Shown here piece after piece: positions 38,397 to 47,887 of a stretch of DNA of 64,000 nucleotides. Each line of letters begins with the position of its first letter. Position 1 is the stretch's first letter. The notes beneath the pieces were generated by a model. It saw nothing but the letters and a program-made list of their open reading frames with translations, did not search any database and was not told where the DNA came from. The DNA comes from Pseudomonas putida. Lineage in GTDB: Bacteria > Pseudomonadota > Gammaproteobacteria > Pseudomonadales > Pseudomonadaceae. The stretch lies in assembly GCF_003228315.1 (NCBI RefSeq), contig NZ_CP029693.1, positions 1,116,001 through 1,180,000 of the forward strand, given 5' to 3'. The position numbers and the translations under genes are program-made.

Positions 38397-38948
38397 ATGG
38401 ATGCGACACCCATTCTCTATACAGAGCGCTTGATCCTGCGCCCGCTTGAGCTGGCCGATGCCCGGGCCATCCAGCAACAATTCCCGCACTGGGAGGTCGT
38501 GCGCTACCTCAATGCGCTGGTGCCCTGGCCCTATCCCGCCGACGGTGCACTGATTTACCTGCGCGACAACGCGCTACCAGCGATAGCCCGTGGTGAGGAA
38601 TGGCATTGGACGATTCGTTTGAAATCCGTGCCCGACCAGTTGATCGGCAACATCAGCCTGATGAACGAGCAGGATAACAATCGCGGTTTCTGGCTCGGGC
38701 CGCGTTGGCAAGGTCAGGGCTTGATGACCGAAGCCAGTGAAGCGGTGACCCGATACTGGTTCACAAGCCTGGGACGTGATGTGCTGCGTGTACCGAAAGC
38801 TGCCGCCAACATCGGTTCGCGCAAGCTGTCGGAACGCACTGGCATGCGGCTCATCCGGGTTGACGAGGGTGAGTTTGTCGGTGGGCGATTCATCAAAGAG
38901 ACCTGGGAACTCACCCGCGAAGAATGGCTGCAACAACGCCCTCTGTAG
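38397..38948 (+). CDS. GNAT-family N-acetyltransferase (RimJ/RimL type)
   Basis: 183-residue acetyltransferase of the Acetyltransf_3 class. It shows the N-terminal TERLILRPLELADARAI, the beta bulge NRGFWLGPRWQGQGLMTEA, and the C-terminal AANIGSRKLSERTGMRLI typical of RimJ/L-like enzymes. The acceptor is unknown. ATG at 38397 is chosen over an in-frame TTG at 38388, which is only 2 bases from AGGAG. The TAG stop (38946-38948) is inside the first bases of a REP element. Confidence 0.87.
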   Translation: MDATPILYTERLILRPLELADARAIQQQFPHWEVVRYLNALVPWPYPADGALIYLRDNALPAIARGEEWHWTIRLKSVPDQLIGNISLMNEQDNNRGFWLGPRWQGQGLMTEASEAVTRYWFTSLGRDVLRVPKAAANIGSRKLSERTGMRLIRVDEGEFVGGRFIKETWELTREEWLQQRPL

Positions 38949-39044
38949 GAGCGAGCATGCTCGCGATGGACTCACAGACACCGCAGGGCATCAGGATTCA
39001 CGCGTCATCGTTGACGACCATCGCGAGCAGGCTCGCTCCTACAA
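38943..39044. repeat. REP doublet (REPIN) overlapping the GNAT stop
   Basis: Inverted pair CTGTAGGAGCGAGCATGCTC / GCGAGCAGGCTCGCTCCTACAA. TAG at 38946-38948 is the stop codon of the preceding gene, as at nhaB. It separates convergent genes. Confidence 0.92.
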
Positions 39045-39047
39045 GGG

Positions 39048-39980
39048 TTATGCGCTGAATTTCACGCCGGGCCTGGCTCGTTCGTCCACCGTGAGCTCAA
39101 AGACATCCGGCCGCGCATAGTGTCCGACGACGTCGTAATCGTAGCGGGCACGCACCAGGTCATCGGTGTCGATTTCAGCGCTGATCAGCCCAGGCTCCCC
39201 CCGCAGCGGCCCGGACAGGACATCGCCCATGGGGCCGACGATCACACTGCCACCGGCAATCAACGGCCGATCCGCCGGCCAGTTGGCCACCTCCACACCC
39301 AGCGCCCGGGGTGAATCCTGAACCTGACAGGCACTGACCACAAAGCAGCGGCCCTCATGGGCGATATGGCGCATGCTGACCTGCCACATCTCGCGCTCGT
39401 CCACCGTCGGCGCGCACCACACCTCAACGCCCTTGGCGTACATCGCGGTGCGCAGCAGCGGCATCATGTTTTCCCAGCAAATCACCGCCCCGATACGCCC
39501 GACCTGGCTGTCGATCACCGGCAAGGTCGAGCCATCGCCCTTACCCCAGATCAACCGCTCGGTGCCGGTGGGCATCAATTTGCGATGCTTGCCGATCAGG
39601 CCCGCCTGCGGATCGAAATACAGCGCGGTGCAGTGCAAGGTACTCCCTGCCCGCTCGATAACACCGATCACCAGATTGGCGCCGGTACGCGCCGACAGCC
39701 CGGCGAGCGCTTCGGTTTCCACACCGGGCACGTCGATGGCATTGGCGAAATAGCGGGCAAACGCCTCACGCCCTTCCGGCAGGCGATAGCCCAATTGCGT
39801 GCCAAAGCTCTCGCCCTTCGGATAACCGCCCAGCAAGGCCTCGGGCATTACGACCAGTGCAGCGCCGGATTCGATGATTGCATTTTCATAGGACAGGATT
39901 TGTTCCAGGGTTTCGGCCTTGCCGCCGGGCAAGGCGCCGATTTGCAGTGCGGCAACGATTGATTTGGGCATTGTGGTCAC
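39048..39980 (-). CDS. Nitrilase-family carbon-nitrogen hydrolase
   Basis: 310-residue enzyme of the nitrilase branch. The Glu-Lys-Cys triad is visible as [12 protein letters not shown] (Glu, about 47), [14 protein letters not shown] (Lys) and [12 protein letters not shown] (Cys). The conserved [12 protein letters not shown] and [12 protein letters not shown] segments place it near arylacetonitrilases and plant-type nitrilases rather than omega-amidases. It probably hydrolyses a nitrile to the acid and ammonia; the natural substrate is unknown. It is divergent from a LysR gene, which may control it. Confidence 0.87.
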   Translation of the reverse strand: MTTMPKSIVAALQIGALPGGKAETLEQILSYENAIIESGAALVVMPEALLGGYPKGESFGTQLGYRLPEGREAFARYFANAIDVPGVETEALAGLSARTGANLVIGVIERAGSTLHCTALYFDPQAGLIGKHRKLMPTGTERLIWGKGDGSTLPVIDSQVGRIGAVICWENMMPLLRTAMYAKGVEVWCAPTVDEREMWQVSMRHIAHEGRCFVVSACQVQDSPRALGVEVANWPADRPLIAGGSVIVGPMGDVLSGPLRGEPGLISAEIDTDDLVRARYDYDVVGHYARPDVFELTVDERARPGVKFSA

Positions 39981-40055
39981 TCCGTTGGCATCAGGTGTTG
40001 CTCATTTTGAAACGCCACCCGATCATGAAAAAAGCCCCGCTCACTGCTGAATGAT

Positions 40056-40964
40056 ATGAACTCTATGAATATCGTCGACATCGACCTCAACCTGCTCAAA
40101 GTCTTCGAAGCGTTGCACGAGGAATCCAGTGCCAGCCGCGCCGCACTGCGCCTGGGCGTAACACAGTCGGCGGTCAGCGCAGCATTGCGCCGGTTGCGCG
40201 AGGTGTATGGCGATCAATTGTTCGTCCGCACCGGCCGTGGTCTGGCGCCCACACTCAAGGCCAATCAACTCAAACCTGTGGTCAGTGACGCCCTGAACAA
40301 ATGCCGGCAGAGCCTGGCCATGGTCGACCCGGATGCCAGCCATTACGACGGCCGCTCGGTGACCGTGGGCATGTCGGATGATTTCGAAATTGCCTATGGC
40401 CGGCGCTTGATCGAGCAGGTCGCCCGGGTTGCGCCAAAGCTGCGCCTGATCTTTCGTCAGACCCACAGCCAGATCGTCGGCGATGCCCTGATGGAACGCA
40501 GCATCGACCTGGCAATCACTGCCGGGGGTTTTGCCGAGCGATTGCTCAGCCGCCAGGTACTGGGTGAAGGGGGTTATGCGTGCCTGGTGGACCCGCTGAG
40601 CCTGGCCGAGGGGCAGAGCAGCATGGGTCTTGAGGAGTTTGTCGCCCGCGATCACATTCTGGTGTCGTCGGGCGGCTTTATCGGCATCACCGATGAGGGG
40701 TTGGCGGCGTTGGGCTTGAGTCGCCGGGTCTGCGCCTCGACTACGCATTTTGCGGCGCTGCCGCACCTGCTCAAGGGCAGCGAGGCGGTGGCGACCATTC
40801 CGGCACATGCGGCGCAAAGTATCGCCGCACTCTGCGATCTGGTACTGCTGCCCTGCCCTCTGGCATTGCCGCGCTACCCGATCGAACTGGGCTGGCGCAC
40901 CAGCACACAGCTCGATCCGGTGGTGTCGAAGGTGCGTGAAGCGATTGTCGCGAGCTTCACGTAG
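40056..40964 (+). CDS. LysR-family regulator divergent from nitrilase
   Basis: 302-residue regulator with an N-terminal HTH (LNLLKVFEALHEESSASRAA, TQSAVSAALRRLREVYGDQL) of the NodD/LysR-substrate type. The effector domain includes GMSDDFEIAYGRRL. The start at 40056 lacks a good Shine-Dalgarno sequence; a second ATG at 40065 is possible. It lies divergent to the nitrilase gene, 75 bases apart, so nitrilase control is likely though unproven. Confidence 0.88.
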   Translation: MNSMNIVDIDLNLLKVFEALHEESSASRAALRLGVTQSAVSAALRRLREVYGDQLFVRTGRGLAPTLKANQLKPVVSDALNKCRQSLAMVDPDASHYDGRSVTVGMSDDFEIAYGRRLIEQVARVAPKLRLIFRQTHSQIVGDALMERSIDLAITAGGFAERLLSRQVLGEGGYACLVDPLSLAEGQSSMGLEEFVARDHILVSSGGFIGITDEGLAALGLSRRVCASTTHFAALPHLLKGSEAVATIPAHAAQSIAALCDLVLLPCPLALPRYPIELGWRTSTQLDPVVSKVREAIVASFT

Positions 40965-40981
40965 AGAGTGTCAGCAGGGAA

Positions 40982-41236
40982 TTATTTGTTGGCGGCCATC
41001 AGGCGATTGACTTCACTGCGCACCATGTTCGAGAACTCGGGCGGCGACATGCCGTCCAGTTCGGCGCGGACCCACTCGGCCCATTTGCCCTTGCGCTTGG
41101 AGCGCTCGCCGAACAACCGCGCCGCCTCGCCCTTGGCTTTACCCAGGTTGGTTTGCCAGAGTTCGAACAGTCGGGACTTCTCATCCTCGATTTCTGCGCG
41201 CTCGGCGAGGGTTTTTTCGGCCAGATTGAAGCTCAT
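40982..41236 (-). CDS. Small conserved protein of unknown function
   Basis: 84-residue soluble, highly charged protein, almost entirely helical in appearance (LAEKTLAERAEIEDEKSRLF, GKAKGEAARLFGERSKR). The C-terminus is basic and ends MAANK. No domain is recognised. The ATG at 41236 follows AGGAAATTCCC, a suitable ribosome site; an in-frame ATG upstream at 41365 would add 43 residues without support. It is convergent with the LysR gene and divergent from the ElaB-like gene. Confidence 0.75.
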   Translation of the reverse strand: MSFNLAEKTLAERAEIEDEKSRLFELWQTNLGKAKGEAARLFGERSKRKGKWAEWVRAELDGMSPPEFSNMVRSEVNRLMAANK

Positions 41237-41399
41237 GGGAATTTCCTGCTGCGTAAATAGCCGACATCTTACACTGTAGGACGAATCGTCCTGCTGAGGA
41301 TTTTCTTCGGGAACACGGGCAGGACGTAAATTCGCTGCAACTTTTTCAATTGCCGCGCACTCCATTGTTCACTGCCACTTACCTGCAAGGAGTACTTCA

Positions 41400-41717
41400 A
41401 TGGCCCGCAAAACCGCCATGCAAGCCGCGCAAGATCAGATCAAGGATCAAGCCTTCAGCGAGCTTCAGTCTTTGATCGAAGAGTCGGAAAAACTGCTTAA
41501 AAGCAGCGCTTCACTGGTAGGAGAGGAAGCGGAGACCCTGCGCGGGCAGATCGCCCAGAAACTCCAGCAGGCCCGGGACTCGGTGACCAGCGTGCGCGAC
41601 CGTACACTGCCGGCGGTTGAAGCCACCGAAACCTATATCGGCGGGCATCCTTGGCAAACCGTGGCCGTTTCTGCCGGTTTCGGGCTGGTGGTGGGGTTGT
41701 TGCTGGCTCGTCGATAA
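41400..41717 (+). CDS. ElaB/YqjD/DUF883-family membrane-anchored protein
   Basis: 105-residue protein with a long soluble helical region (residues 10-75) and a C-terminal transmembrane helix bearing the family motif ending GLVVGLLLARR. E. coli members (YqjD, ElaB) sit in the inner membrane, bind 100S or 70S ribosomes in stationary phase and aid stress survival. Here the role is inferred by family. AAGGAG precedes the ATG at 8-9 bases. Confidence 0.88.
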   Translation: MARKTAMQAAQDQIKDQAFSELQSLIEESEKLLKSSASLVGEEAETLRGQIAQKLQQARDSVTSVRDRTLPAVEATETYIGGHPWQTVAVSAGFGLVVGLLLARR

Positions 41718-41735
41718 CTGCTTGAGCCCCCCCCA

Positions 41736-41813
41736 GCTTTTGTAGGAGCAAGGCTTGCCCGCGAGGGCGATCTTGAAGGCGCCATCGCGGGCAAGCCTTG
41801 CTCCTACAAAAGC
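41736..41813. repeat. Inverted repeat, third REP family
   Basis: GCTTTTGTAGGAGCAAGGCT and its mirror AGCCTTGCTCCTACAAAAGC flank a short core. The GCAAGGCTTGCCCGCG palindrome differs from the GCGAGCCTGCTCGCG type. It lies between the ElaB-like gene and convergent dpkA. Confidence 0.9.
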
Positions 41814-41828
41814 AGAATTCTCCTGCCG

Positions 41829-42869
41829 TCAGTGCCCGGCCAACTCCCGCAGATTCGCCAGGGTCTGCGCATCCAACAAGATCCCATTGGCTTGCGATTT
41901 GGCGCGCTGATGATGCCGCCGATCCCCCGGCAACCGCTTGAGTCCCACGCCATGCATCTGCCGCACCAGTTCCTGGCTGCGCTCGGCAAAGCTCTGCCCG
42001 GTGGACTTGCTCGGGTCGATGACGATCAGTAACTGGCCGGTCCAGGGCGTCTTGGCGCCCGGATGATTTTTCCAGTCGAACTCGAAAGAGAAGTTACCTC
42101 CAGTCAACGCTGCAGCCAGCAACTCCACCATCATCGACAACGCCGAGCCCTTGTGTCCGCCGAACGGCAACAGCGCCCCGCCCTCAAGAATCGCCTTGGG
42201 GTCCTGGGTCGGCTGACCGAGTGCGTCCACCCCCATGCCCGTTGGCAAACGCTCGCCCTTGCGCGCGGCAATCTGCACATCACCGTGGGCAATGGCGCTG
42301 GTGGCCAGGTCGAAAACAATCGGATCGCCATCGGCCCGCGGTGCGGCAAAAGCAATGGGATTGGTGCCAAACAGTGGCCGATCGGCGCCATGGGGGACCA
42401 CGCAGGTCATGCTGTTAACCACACTCAGCGCTACCAGCCCTTCATAGGCGAAGGGTTCGACATCCGGCCACAATGCCGCGAAATGGTGGGAATTGCGGAT
42501 GGCGAGTACCGCGATGCCGGCACTGCGAGCCTTTTCCACCAACAGCGCCCGCGCCGCCGCGAGCGCCGGCTGTGCGAAACCGTTGCCGGCATCGACCCGC
42601 ACGAAACCCGACGCCACATCCTCGACCACCGGAACTGCCTTGCCGTTCACCCAGCCGCTCTGCAACGTTGAAACATAACCGGGCATGCGAAACACCCCAT
42701 GACTGTGCGCGCCGTCGCGTTCGGCGCCGGCGCAGTTTTCAGCCAGCACCCGGGCGACATCGGCAGACGTGCCGTGGCGCAGGAATATCTTCTCAAGCAG
42801 CGCCGTCAACTCAGCGAGGGACAGGTTTTGCGAGACAACAGCAGACACATCATCGAGTGGTGCAGACAT
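41829..42869 (-). CDS. dpkA: Delta1-piperideine/pyrroline-2-carboxylate reductase DpkA
   Basis: Malate/L-lactate dehydrogenase-superfamily enzyme of 346 residues. In Pseudomonas DpkA reduces Delta1-piperideine-2-carboxylate to L-pipecolate (D-lysine breakdown) and Delta1-pyrroline-2-carboxylate to L-proline. The product keeps long DpkA stretches: ENCAGAERDGAHSHGVFRMP, RNSHHFAALWPDVEPFA, SMTCVVPHGADRPLFGTN and PFGGHKGSALSMMVELLAAA. Start ATG at 42869 (MSAPLDD) is supported by GGAG 7 bases upstream. No lysine genes are adjacent. Confidence 0.88.
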   Translation of the reverse strand: MSAPLDDVSAVVSQNLSLAELTALLEKIFLRHGTSADVARVLAENCAGAERDGAHSHGVFRMPGYVSTLQSGWVNGKAVPVVEDVASGFVRVDAGNGFAQPALAAARALLVEKARSAGIAVLAIRNSHHFAALWPDVEPFAYEGLVALSVVNSMTCVVPHGADRPLFGTNPIAFAAPRADGDPIVFDLATSAIAHGDVQIAARKGERLPTGMGVDALGQPTQDPKAILEGGALLPFGGHKGSALSMMVELLAAALTGGNFSFEFDWKNHPGAKTPWTGQLLIVIDPSKSTGQSFAERSQELVRQMHGVGLKRLPGDRRHHQRAKSQANGILLDAQTLANLRELAGH

Positions 42870-43087
42870 CTGAAGCTCCAGACTAATTATTGGAGGGAAC
42901 AACAGCATAGACAGACCGCCGATTAACCACGCGTGGCCAGTGGCCTGTCAACCCTTCAATAGCGGCTCATTACTGGAGCATGCGCCGCCGGGCATCAACT
43001 ATCTACCGCCCGCCGCCCGGCAGCGCTTTTTAGTCTCGCCGCTCATTTCACTGGCGCTTGGCACTGCGCACGACACGAGACTCGACG

Positions 43088-46000
43088 ATGTTCACATCCC
43101 CCACACCACTTTTTTTCCCTGAAATCCGGCGTTCTACCGATCACTGGACCGAGCTTGGCAAATCCCACAGGTTGACTCGAAGGGACCTGCAATGGCTGCG
43201 CCACGTGCAATGGGCCACCCACGCGTCACGCCTGCAACAATCCCCGCCAATGCACGCAGAGAGAATCCTGCTCAGAGCCGGGACGCTATCACTGCCCTTG
43301 GCGGGTTGCTTTGTGTTGCGCTCCATGCCCGATGACAACGGCGAAGTTCTCTATACGCCGTACGCCGGTATAAAGAAATTCGCCAGTCGCACGATCCTGA
43401 GCGCACACATCGAAAGCCAATTGAACAGCGCGGACGAAGACCACGAGTTGCTGGCGTTCATGTCATTGTCCGCGCGTAAAACATTAGGCGAAGTCACCGA
43501 CATCAAGGTGAGTTTCGAAACCATCGAGGGCGACATATTCCAGGATCAGCGTGCCGTTATCGAAGACAACCTGCGCAACAACGATCAGGCCATGCTTAAT
43601 GAACTTCAAAAGCTGCCAACGCTTGATGCGCTGCTCGATACCCTGCTCGATGAGTCGCTCAATACGAGCTTTCCGGCACTGGACCAACGTCAGACCCTGG
43701 TCACTCTCTTTACCGAAACAGCAAGTTCGAAATCCCGCCAATGGGCCCAATCCATGCCTTTGCGTGAAGCAGTGCTGTTGTTTTACCGACTTCAGCGCTG
43801 GCCAGTCGGGCAACGTGCCGAGTTCTCTCACCCGCGACTAACGCCGTTGGCCACTGACCAGGAACTCTGGCAGGAAGCAGTCAAGCGCGTGGCCGATGGT
43901 CTGATCGGTCAGTTGTCTACAAAACTGCAATGGTTCTGGAGTCAGGCAAGTGTCGACGGCGCCACGCGCCGGGCATTCTTCTCTCGAGCCTTAGGTGAAA
44001 AGGCGCGAGCGGATCTGCTGTTCAAGCGCGAGGACGGGATTCTGTCCCCTGAACAATCTCGCGCCCTGCACCCATTGATCGAGCCGATGATGGGGACGTC
44101 CTCGACGTTGACGCTCGAAACGGTGCGTCTCTGGGAGTATCCCCCCAACTACATTGAGCTGGCGGGCTCCCTGATGATCAGCAAGAGCGGCTCCTCTGCC
44201 TTTCTTTACACGCCCACTCAAGGATTTGAGGTGCTGAAGGACTATCGAAACCTGAAAAACACCCTGCAGGAAAAATCGACGACAGCCGGGCACGACGATG
44301 AGCTTTATGACCTCATGACCCTGGAGGAACGGCAGCGCTTCATCGGTTTCCATGAGCCCCAGGTATCGGGTGCCGTCACCAGCGGCTCGGTGTTCACCGC
44401 GTTGTTCGAAGCGATCATCACCAAACAACTGCAAAACCTGGAATACGCCTTTCAAGTGTTCCGACACAGCGACGGCGCGGTGAACATTCAGGCCTACGTC
44501 GACAAAGCGCTGGACATACGCACGATGATCAATGCGCAACTGTCGACGCTGGAAACTCAGGGGCGCTGGAGCACACGGCCCGTATTGGCTGGCAACCAAC
44601 CTTCCCTGGTGCTGGGGGACACCGCAGAAAGCCTGGCCAAGACCTATATGTCCGTTGAATCGGCACTGAGCGACCGGTTTTTGAAGCAACCGGTAAGTAC
44701 TCTGGCGCTTCAACGAAAGTATCTGGAGAGCATAAAGGCGGATGTTGCCGATGCCTTTTCCGTTGGCCTGCGTGGAGAGGCTGCTTTGCGGGAATTGGGG
44801 GGCACGCTGCGCAATGCCGATTGGCACGTTGTAGAAACCGTCTTCAATCAGGATCGGGCGGATCGAAAAAGTCGCCTCGCCGTCAGAGGGTTCCATCCGG
44901 ATGTCTTTTCGCTGTTTCTCCAATGCGCTGGCGAGGCGAACGCTCTGCCCTTGGCCAATTGCGTACTGTTAACCACCCGGGGTGGTCTTGATGTACAGCA
45001 TTCCGGCCGCGCCATTCTCTGGACGCCCGCAAACGGCCTGGAAGTCTTCGAGACAGTTGGCAGTGCCCGGCAGCAACTGAACCTGCGCCTTCTCGACGCT
45101 GAAAAACGCTTGGGACTGCTGGAAAATCTTTCCCCTGCCCAACGCACGTTCCACCGCCGCTATTCGCTCCATTCGCTGCATCTGGTCGAGGGCAGTGTCT
45201 TGCAGCACCTCGCTCAATCCGCAATTGACCACTTCCTGGCGCGCTGTGAGTACGTGCACTCCTGGAATTTGATCGCCGCTCAGCAGACAAAAGCACTTAC
45301 AGCTCTGACGCATACGGTCATCGACACCAACCTGCGCAGAGCCATAGCCATTGCCAGGGCGATGGTGCTCCAGCAGTCGACTCCAGCCTGGCTGGGGATG
45401 GCTCCTGTGGACGAACAAAAACTGCATGCCGAGTTGCTCGAACAACTTCATAACAGCGTCCCTGACGACAAGGACTACCTGCACGGCATACAGCCGCTGA
45501 GAACCTACGTCCATGAAACGTTGAAAACGCTGCTTGCCAGACGCTATCCCGGGACAGCGCTGAATCCCGACGAGATCCAGATCACTCCCAACCTGTCTCT
45601 GGCTGGTCCGGCGCAAACCCTGACCAAGTTTGCCTTGAACCATGTCAACGTGGCGCAAAACACAGGCTTCAGGATTGCCTCGACCACCACCAGATCCTTG
45701 CCTGCCAACCTGGACCAGGCCGCGATTCAACAGCTGCTGTTATCGCTCGATGTCGAGAAGACCTACGCCAAACTCGTGACCGACAGCCTGGTGACCGACA
45801 GTACCCAGGCAGTACCCCGCTGGCAGCGTTTTGTTCGACAAGTGCCGTGGCAACTCCTGCATCACGCTCACGAACTGAAGCTGCAACAACGCTTGTCCGA
45901 CGGTGCCTTTGACTTGATTCGTCAGGTGCTGGATATGCCGGACGCGGTGGCCCGGGCCTCCGTCACGGGAGCCCATGCCATCGTTCGACCGCTGCAACTG

Positions 46001-47887
46001 ATCAAGACCGCCGGCGCCAGCCCCGTGACGGCCTCGGGTCTGTATCTGATCGGACCGGGGGTCGGGAAAAAAGGCGCACACATCTTGTATGCGCCTTATC
46101 ACACTGATTTGACTTTCACCGAGTTCGACAATGAAGCCGGCGTAGTCGCCGCGTTCAATACACCCGGCCCATTACAGCAACTACTGCTGCGTCGCCTGCC
46201 TGACATTGAGCGCTCGGGGTTTCGCAACCTGTACACGTCCACGGTCGGACACGTGAGTGAAATAACCCTGGGGGGCAACGTAATAAGCGGTCATCTGTTG
46301 ACCCACTTGTTCAACGACAATGCCGCCCTGTTACCACGCATGCTCGCCGCGCGATCCGAAACCGACGGTTCTTCCGACTGGGAAACGGTGAAGCATTTGT
46401 TCAGCAGCGGGATCAAACTGGCGTCAGGCCTGTTACCCGGAAAACTCTCTTATGGGAAATTTCTGTGGCAAGCCTACGACGATTTCAAGAATTCAGCCGA
46501 AGGACTGCAGGATCATCACTGGAAAACTGCATTGCGCAATTTCATCAGCGGTGCGGCGCAATTGGTATCGCTGGGAAAATTGTCACTGGAAGCCAAAACC
46601 GATGCTGTCGTTTTGCCCCCCGCCGCCACGTCAGTCGCCCCCCACGTGACCGCGCTGGATTGGTCGCAGATTCAGACCACGTCATCGCGACGAACCCGCT
46701 TGCAGCCTTTTGAAACATCGATCGTGCAATTGAAAGACCTGACAAAAAACTTTGCTGATGGGACATACCTGGACGCAGCCACCCAACTTCGGTACGCCCC
46801 GATCGCCGGCAAGGTCTATCCGGTCAAGAAAACCGCAGCGGCATGGAGAATGATCAAAGGCCAGCAGGAAGGCCCGGTACTGCTGCCCACCACCAATAAA
46901 CAACTGATCGTTGATCCGGACATCCATACCGTCCACTACGGAAAAAATCTGTCGAAAATGCACAACAGATTTATCGCCAGCCATGAGGCGCGAAGTGTCT
47001 TGAACATAGAAGCGCGAGGCATGGCGGATATTCGCGCAAAATTTCCGGAGCGGGCCGCCATGCTCGTGAGGGCAATCGATCTGGCGCGCTTTTACGCATT
47101 CAACAGCCTGCACAACCTTGCTTTGCCCGGAAACCTCGCCCAGGGGACACGACTCAATACGTTTCTTCAGGAACACTTTGATGTGAGCACGGTCGACGCC
47201 TACCTGATCAGAAGAATCAAGGAAACCATCGTGCCGGTCTGCAATGCGCTGGTGGACCCCGACCAGGATTTACTCAGTGGCGATCGACTGGTCATAGGTT
47301 CAAACAAGGATCCATTGTCCAATGTGGCCGCTTTCGTGAACGCGAATGATCCCGACAAGCGGGTGCACATCACCGAGCAATTTTTCGATCAACAACTCGA
47401 TTGGTACAAAGGTTCATTGACAGAGCCCTTCGATGTCGACACTCACGGCCAGGCCGCGGTACTGATCCACGAGCTGGCTCATCAGGCCTGCGATGCAGTG
47501 GATATCGTGTACGTGGAGGCTAGGCGTCCGTTCAGCGATCTCATGGAGTCGATCACAGGCTTTGGCCAGGCGATGAAACAGGAGCAGATCGAATTCCAAC
47601 GCAGCGCGCTGTCGTTACGCACCCCGCGGGATGAGTTGTTTGCCCGCTGGAACAGCGTATTGAATTCATGGATAAGTCTCGACTCGATAACAAGCGCAAT
47701 TGACGAGACCGATACCATCCTCGACATCACCAGCAGCCCGACCATCGACCAGGCTCGGGATGCCTTTCTGAGCCAGCAAAATGCCGAGCATCGAATCAAC
47801 ATTATTTTGCGCAATGCCGACTCGGTCTCACGTCTGATCTGCGAAATGGGTCGACAGTTGGACCCTGTTCATGAGGTCACTTCCTAG
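43088..47887 (+). CDS. Large DUF6543/dermonecrotic toxin-like protein with HELAH motif
   Basis: A single 1599-residue protein resembling the large Pseudomonas toxin-like proteins annotated as DUF6543 or dermonecrotic toxin domain. No signal peptide or membrane anchor is obvious. Four degenerate copies of a motif occur at about residues 69-94, 356-383, 620-654 and 980-1013. Each is a short hydrophobic strand followed some 10-20 residues later by a LYTP-like turn: LPLAGCFVLR/LYTPYAG, IELAGSLMIS/FLYTPTQG, LPLANCVLLT/ILWTPANG and VTASGLYLIG/ILYAPYHT. Near the C-terminus HELAH at 1461-1465, followed by E1477, resembles a zincin metallopeptidase site. No leucine-rich or E3-ligase domain was seen. 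The ATG at 43088 has a weak ribosome site. Toxin function and delivery are unproven; no secretion or immunity genes adjoin. Confidence 0.75.
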   Translation: MFTSPTPLFFPEIRRSTDHWTELGKSHRLTRRDLQWLRHVQWATHASRLQQSPPMHAERILLRAGTLSLPLAGCFVLRSMPDDNGEVLYTPYAGIKKFASRTILSAHIESQLNSADEDHELLAFMSLSARKTLGEVTDIKVSFETIEGDIFQDQRAVIEDNLRNNDQAMLNELQKLPTLDALLDTLLDESLNTSFPALDQRQTLVTLFTETASSKSRQWAQSMPLREAVLLFYRLQRWPVGQRAEFSHPRLTPLATDQELWQEAVKRVADGLIGQLSTKLQWFWSQASVDGATRRAFFSRALGEKARADLLFKREDGILSPEQSRALHPLIEPMMGTSSTLTLETVRLWEYPPNYIELAGSLMISKSGSSAFLYTPTQGFEVLKDYRNLKNTLQEKSTTAGHDDELYDLMTLEERQRFIGFHEPQVSGAVTSGSVFTALFEAIITKQLQNLEYAFQVFRHSDGAVNIQAYVDKALDIRTMINAQLSTLETQGRWSTRPVLAGNQPSLVLGDTAESLAKTYMSVESALSDRFLKQPVSTLALQRKYLESIKADVADAFSVGLRGEAALRELGGTLRNADWHVVETVFNQDRADRKSRLAVRGFHPDVFSLFLQCAGEANALPLANCVLLTTRGGLDVQHSGRAILWTPANGLEVFETVGSARQQLNLRLLDAEKRLGLLENLSPAQRTFHRRYSLHSLHLVEGSVLQHLAQSAIDHFLARCEYVHSWNLIAAQQTKALTALTHTVIDTNLRRAIAIARAMVLQQSTPAWLGMAPVDEQKLHAELLEQLHNSVPDDKDYLHGIQPLRTYVHETLKTLLARRYPGTALNPDEIQITPNLSLAGPAQTLTKFALNHVNVAQNTGFRIASTTTRSLPANLDQAAIQQLLLSLDVEKTYAKLVTDSLVTDSTQAVPRWQRFVRQVPWQLLHHAHELKLQQRLSDGAFDLIRQVLDMPDAVARASVTGAHAIVRPLQLIKTAGASPVTASGLYLIGPGVGKKGAHILYAPYHTDLTFTEFDNEAGVVAAFNTPGPLQQLLLRRLPDIERSGFRNLYTSTVGHVSEITLGGNVISGHLLTHLFNDNAALLPRMLAARSETDGSSDWETVKHLFSSGIKLASGLLPGKLSYGKFLWQAYDDFKNSAEGLQDHHWKTALRNFISGAAQLVSLGKLSLEAKTDAVVLPPAATSVAPHVTALDWSQIQTTSSRRTRLQPFETSIVQLKDLTKNFADGTYLDAATQLRYAPIAGKVYPVKKTAAAWRMIKGQQEGPVLLPTTNKQLIVDPDIHTVHYGKNLSKMHNRFIASHEARSVLNIEARGMADIRAKFPERAAMLVRAIDLARFYAFNSLHNLALPGNLAQGTRLNTFLQEHFDVSTVDAYLIRRIKETIVPVCNALVDPDQDLLSGDRLVIGSNKDPLSNVAAFVNANDPDKRVHITEQFFDQQLDWYKGSLTEPFDVDTHGQAAVLIHELAHQACDAVDIVYVEARRPFSDLMESITGFGQAMKQEQIEFQRSALSLRTPRDELFARWNSVLNSWISLDSITSAIDETDTILDITSSPTIDQARDAFLSQQNAEHRINIILRNADSVSRLICEMGRQLDPVHEVTS

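Noticed and set aside
43058..43087. Upstream TTG start extending the toxin-like protein by ten residues
   Set aside because: No ribosome site and a less likely codon; the ATG at 43088 is preferred.
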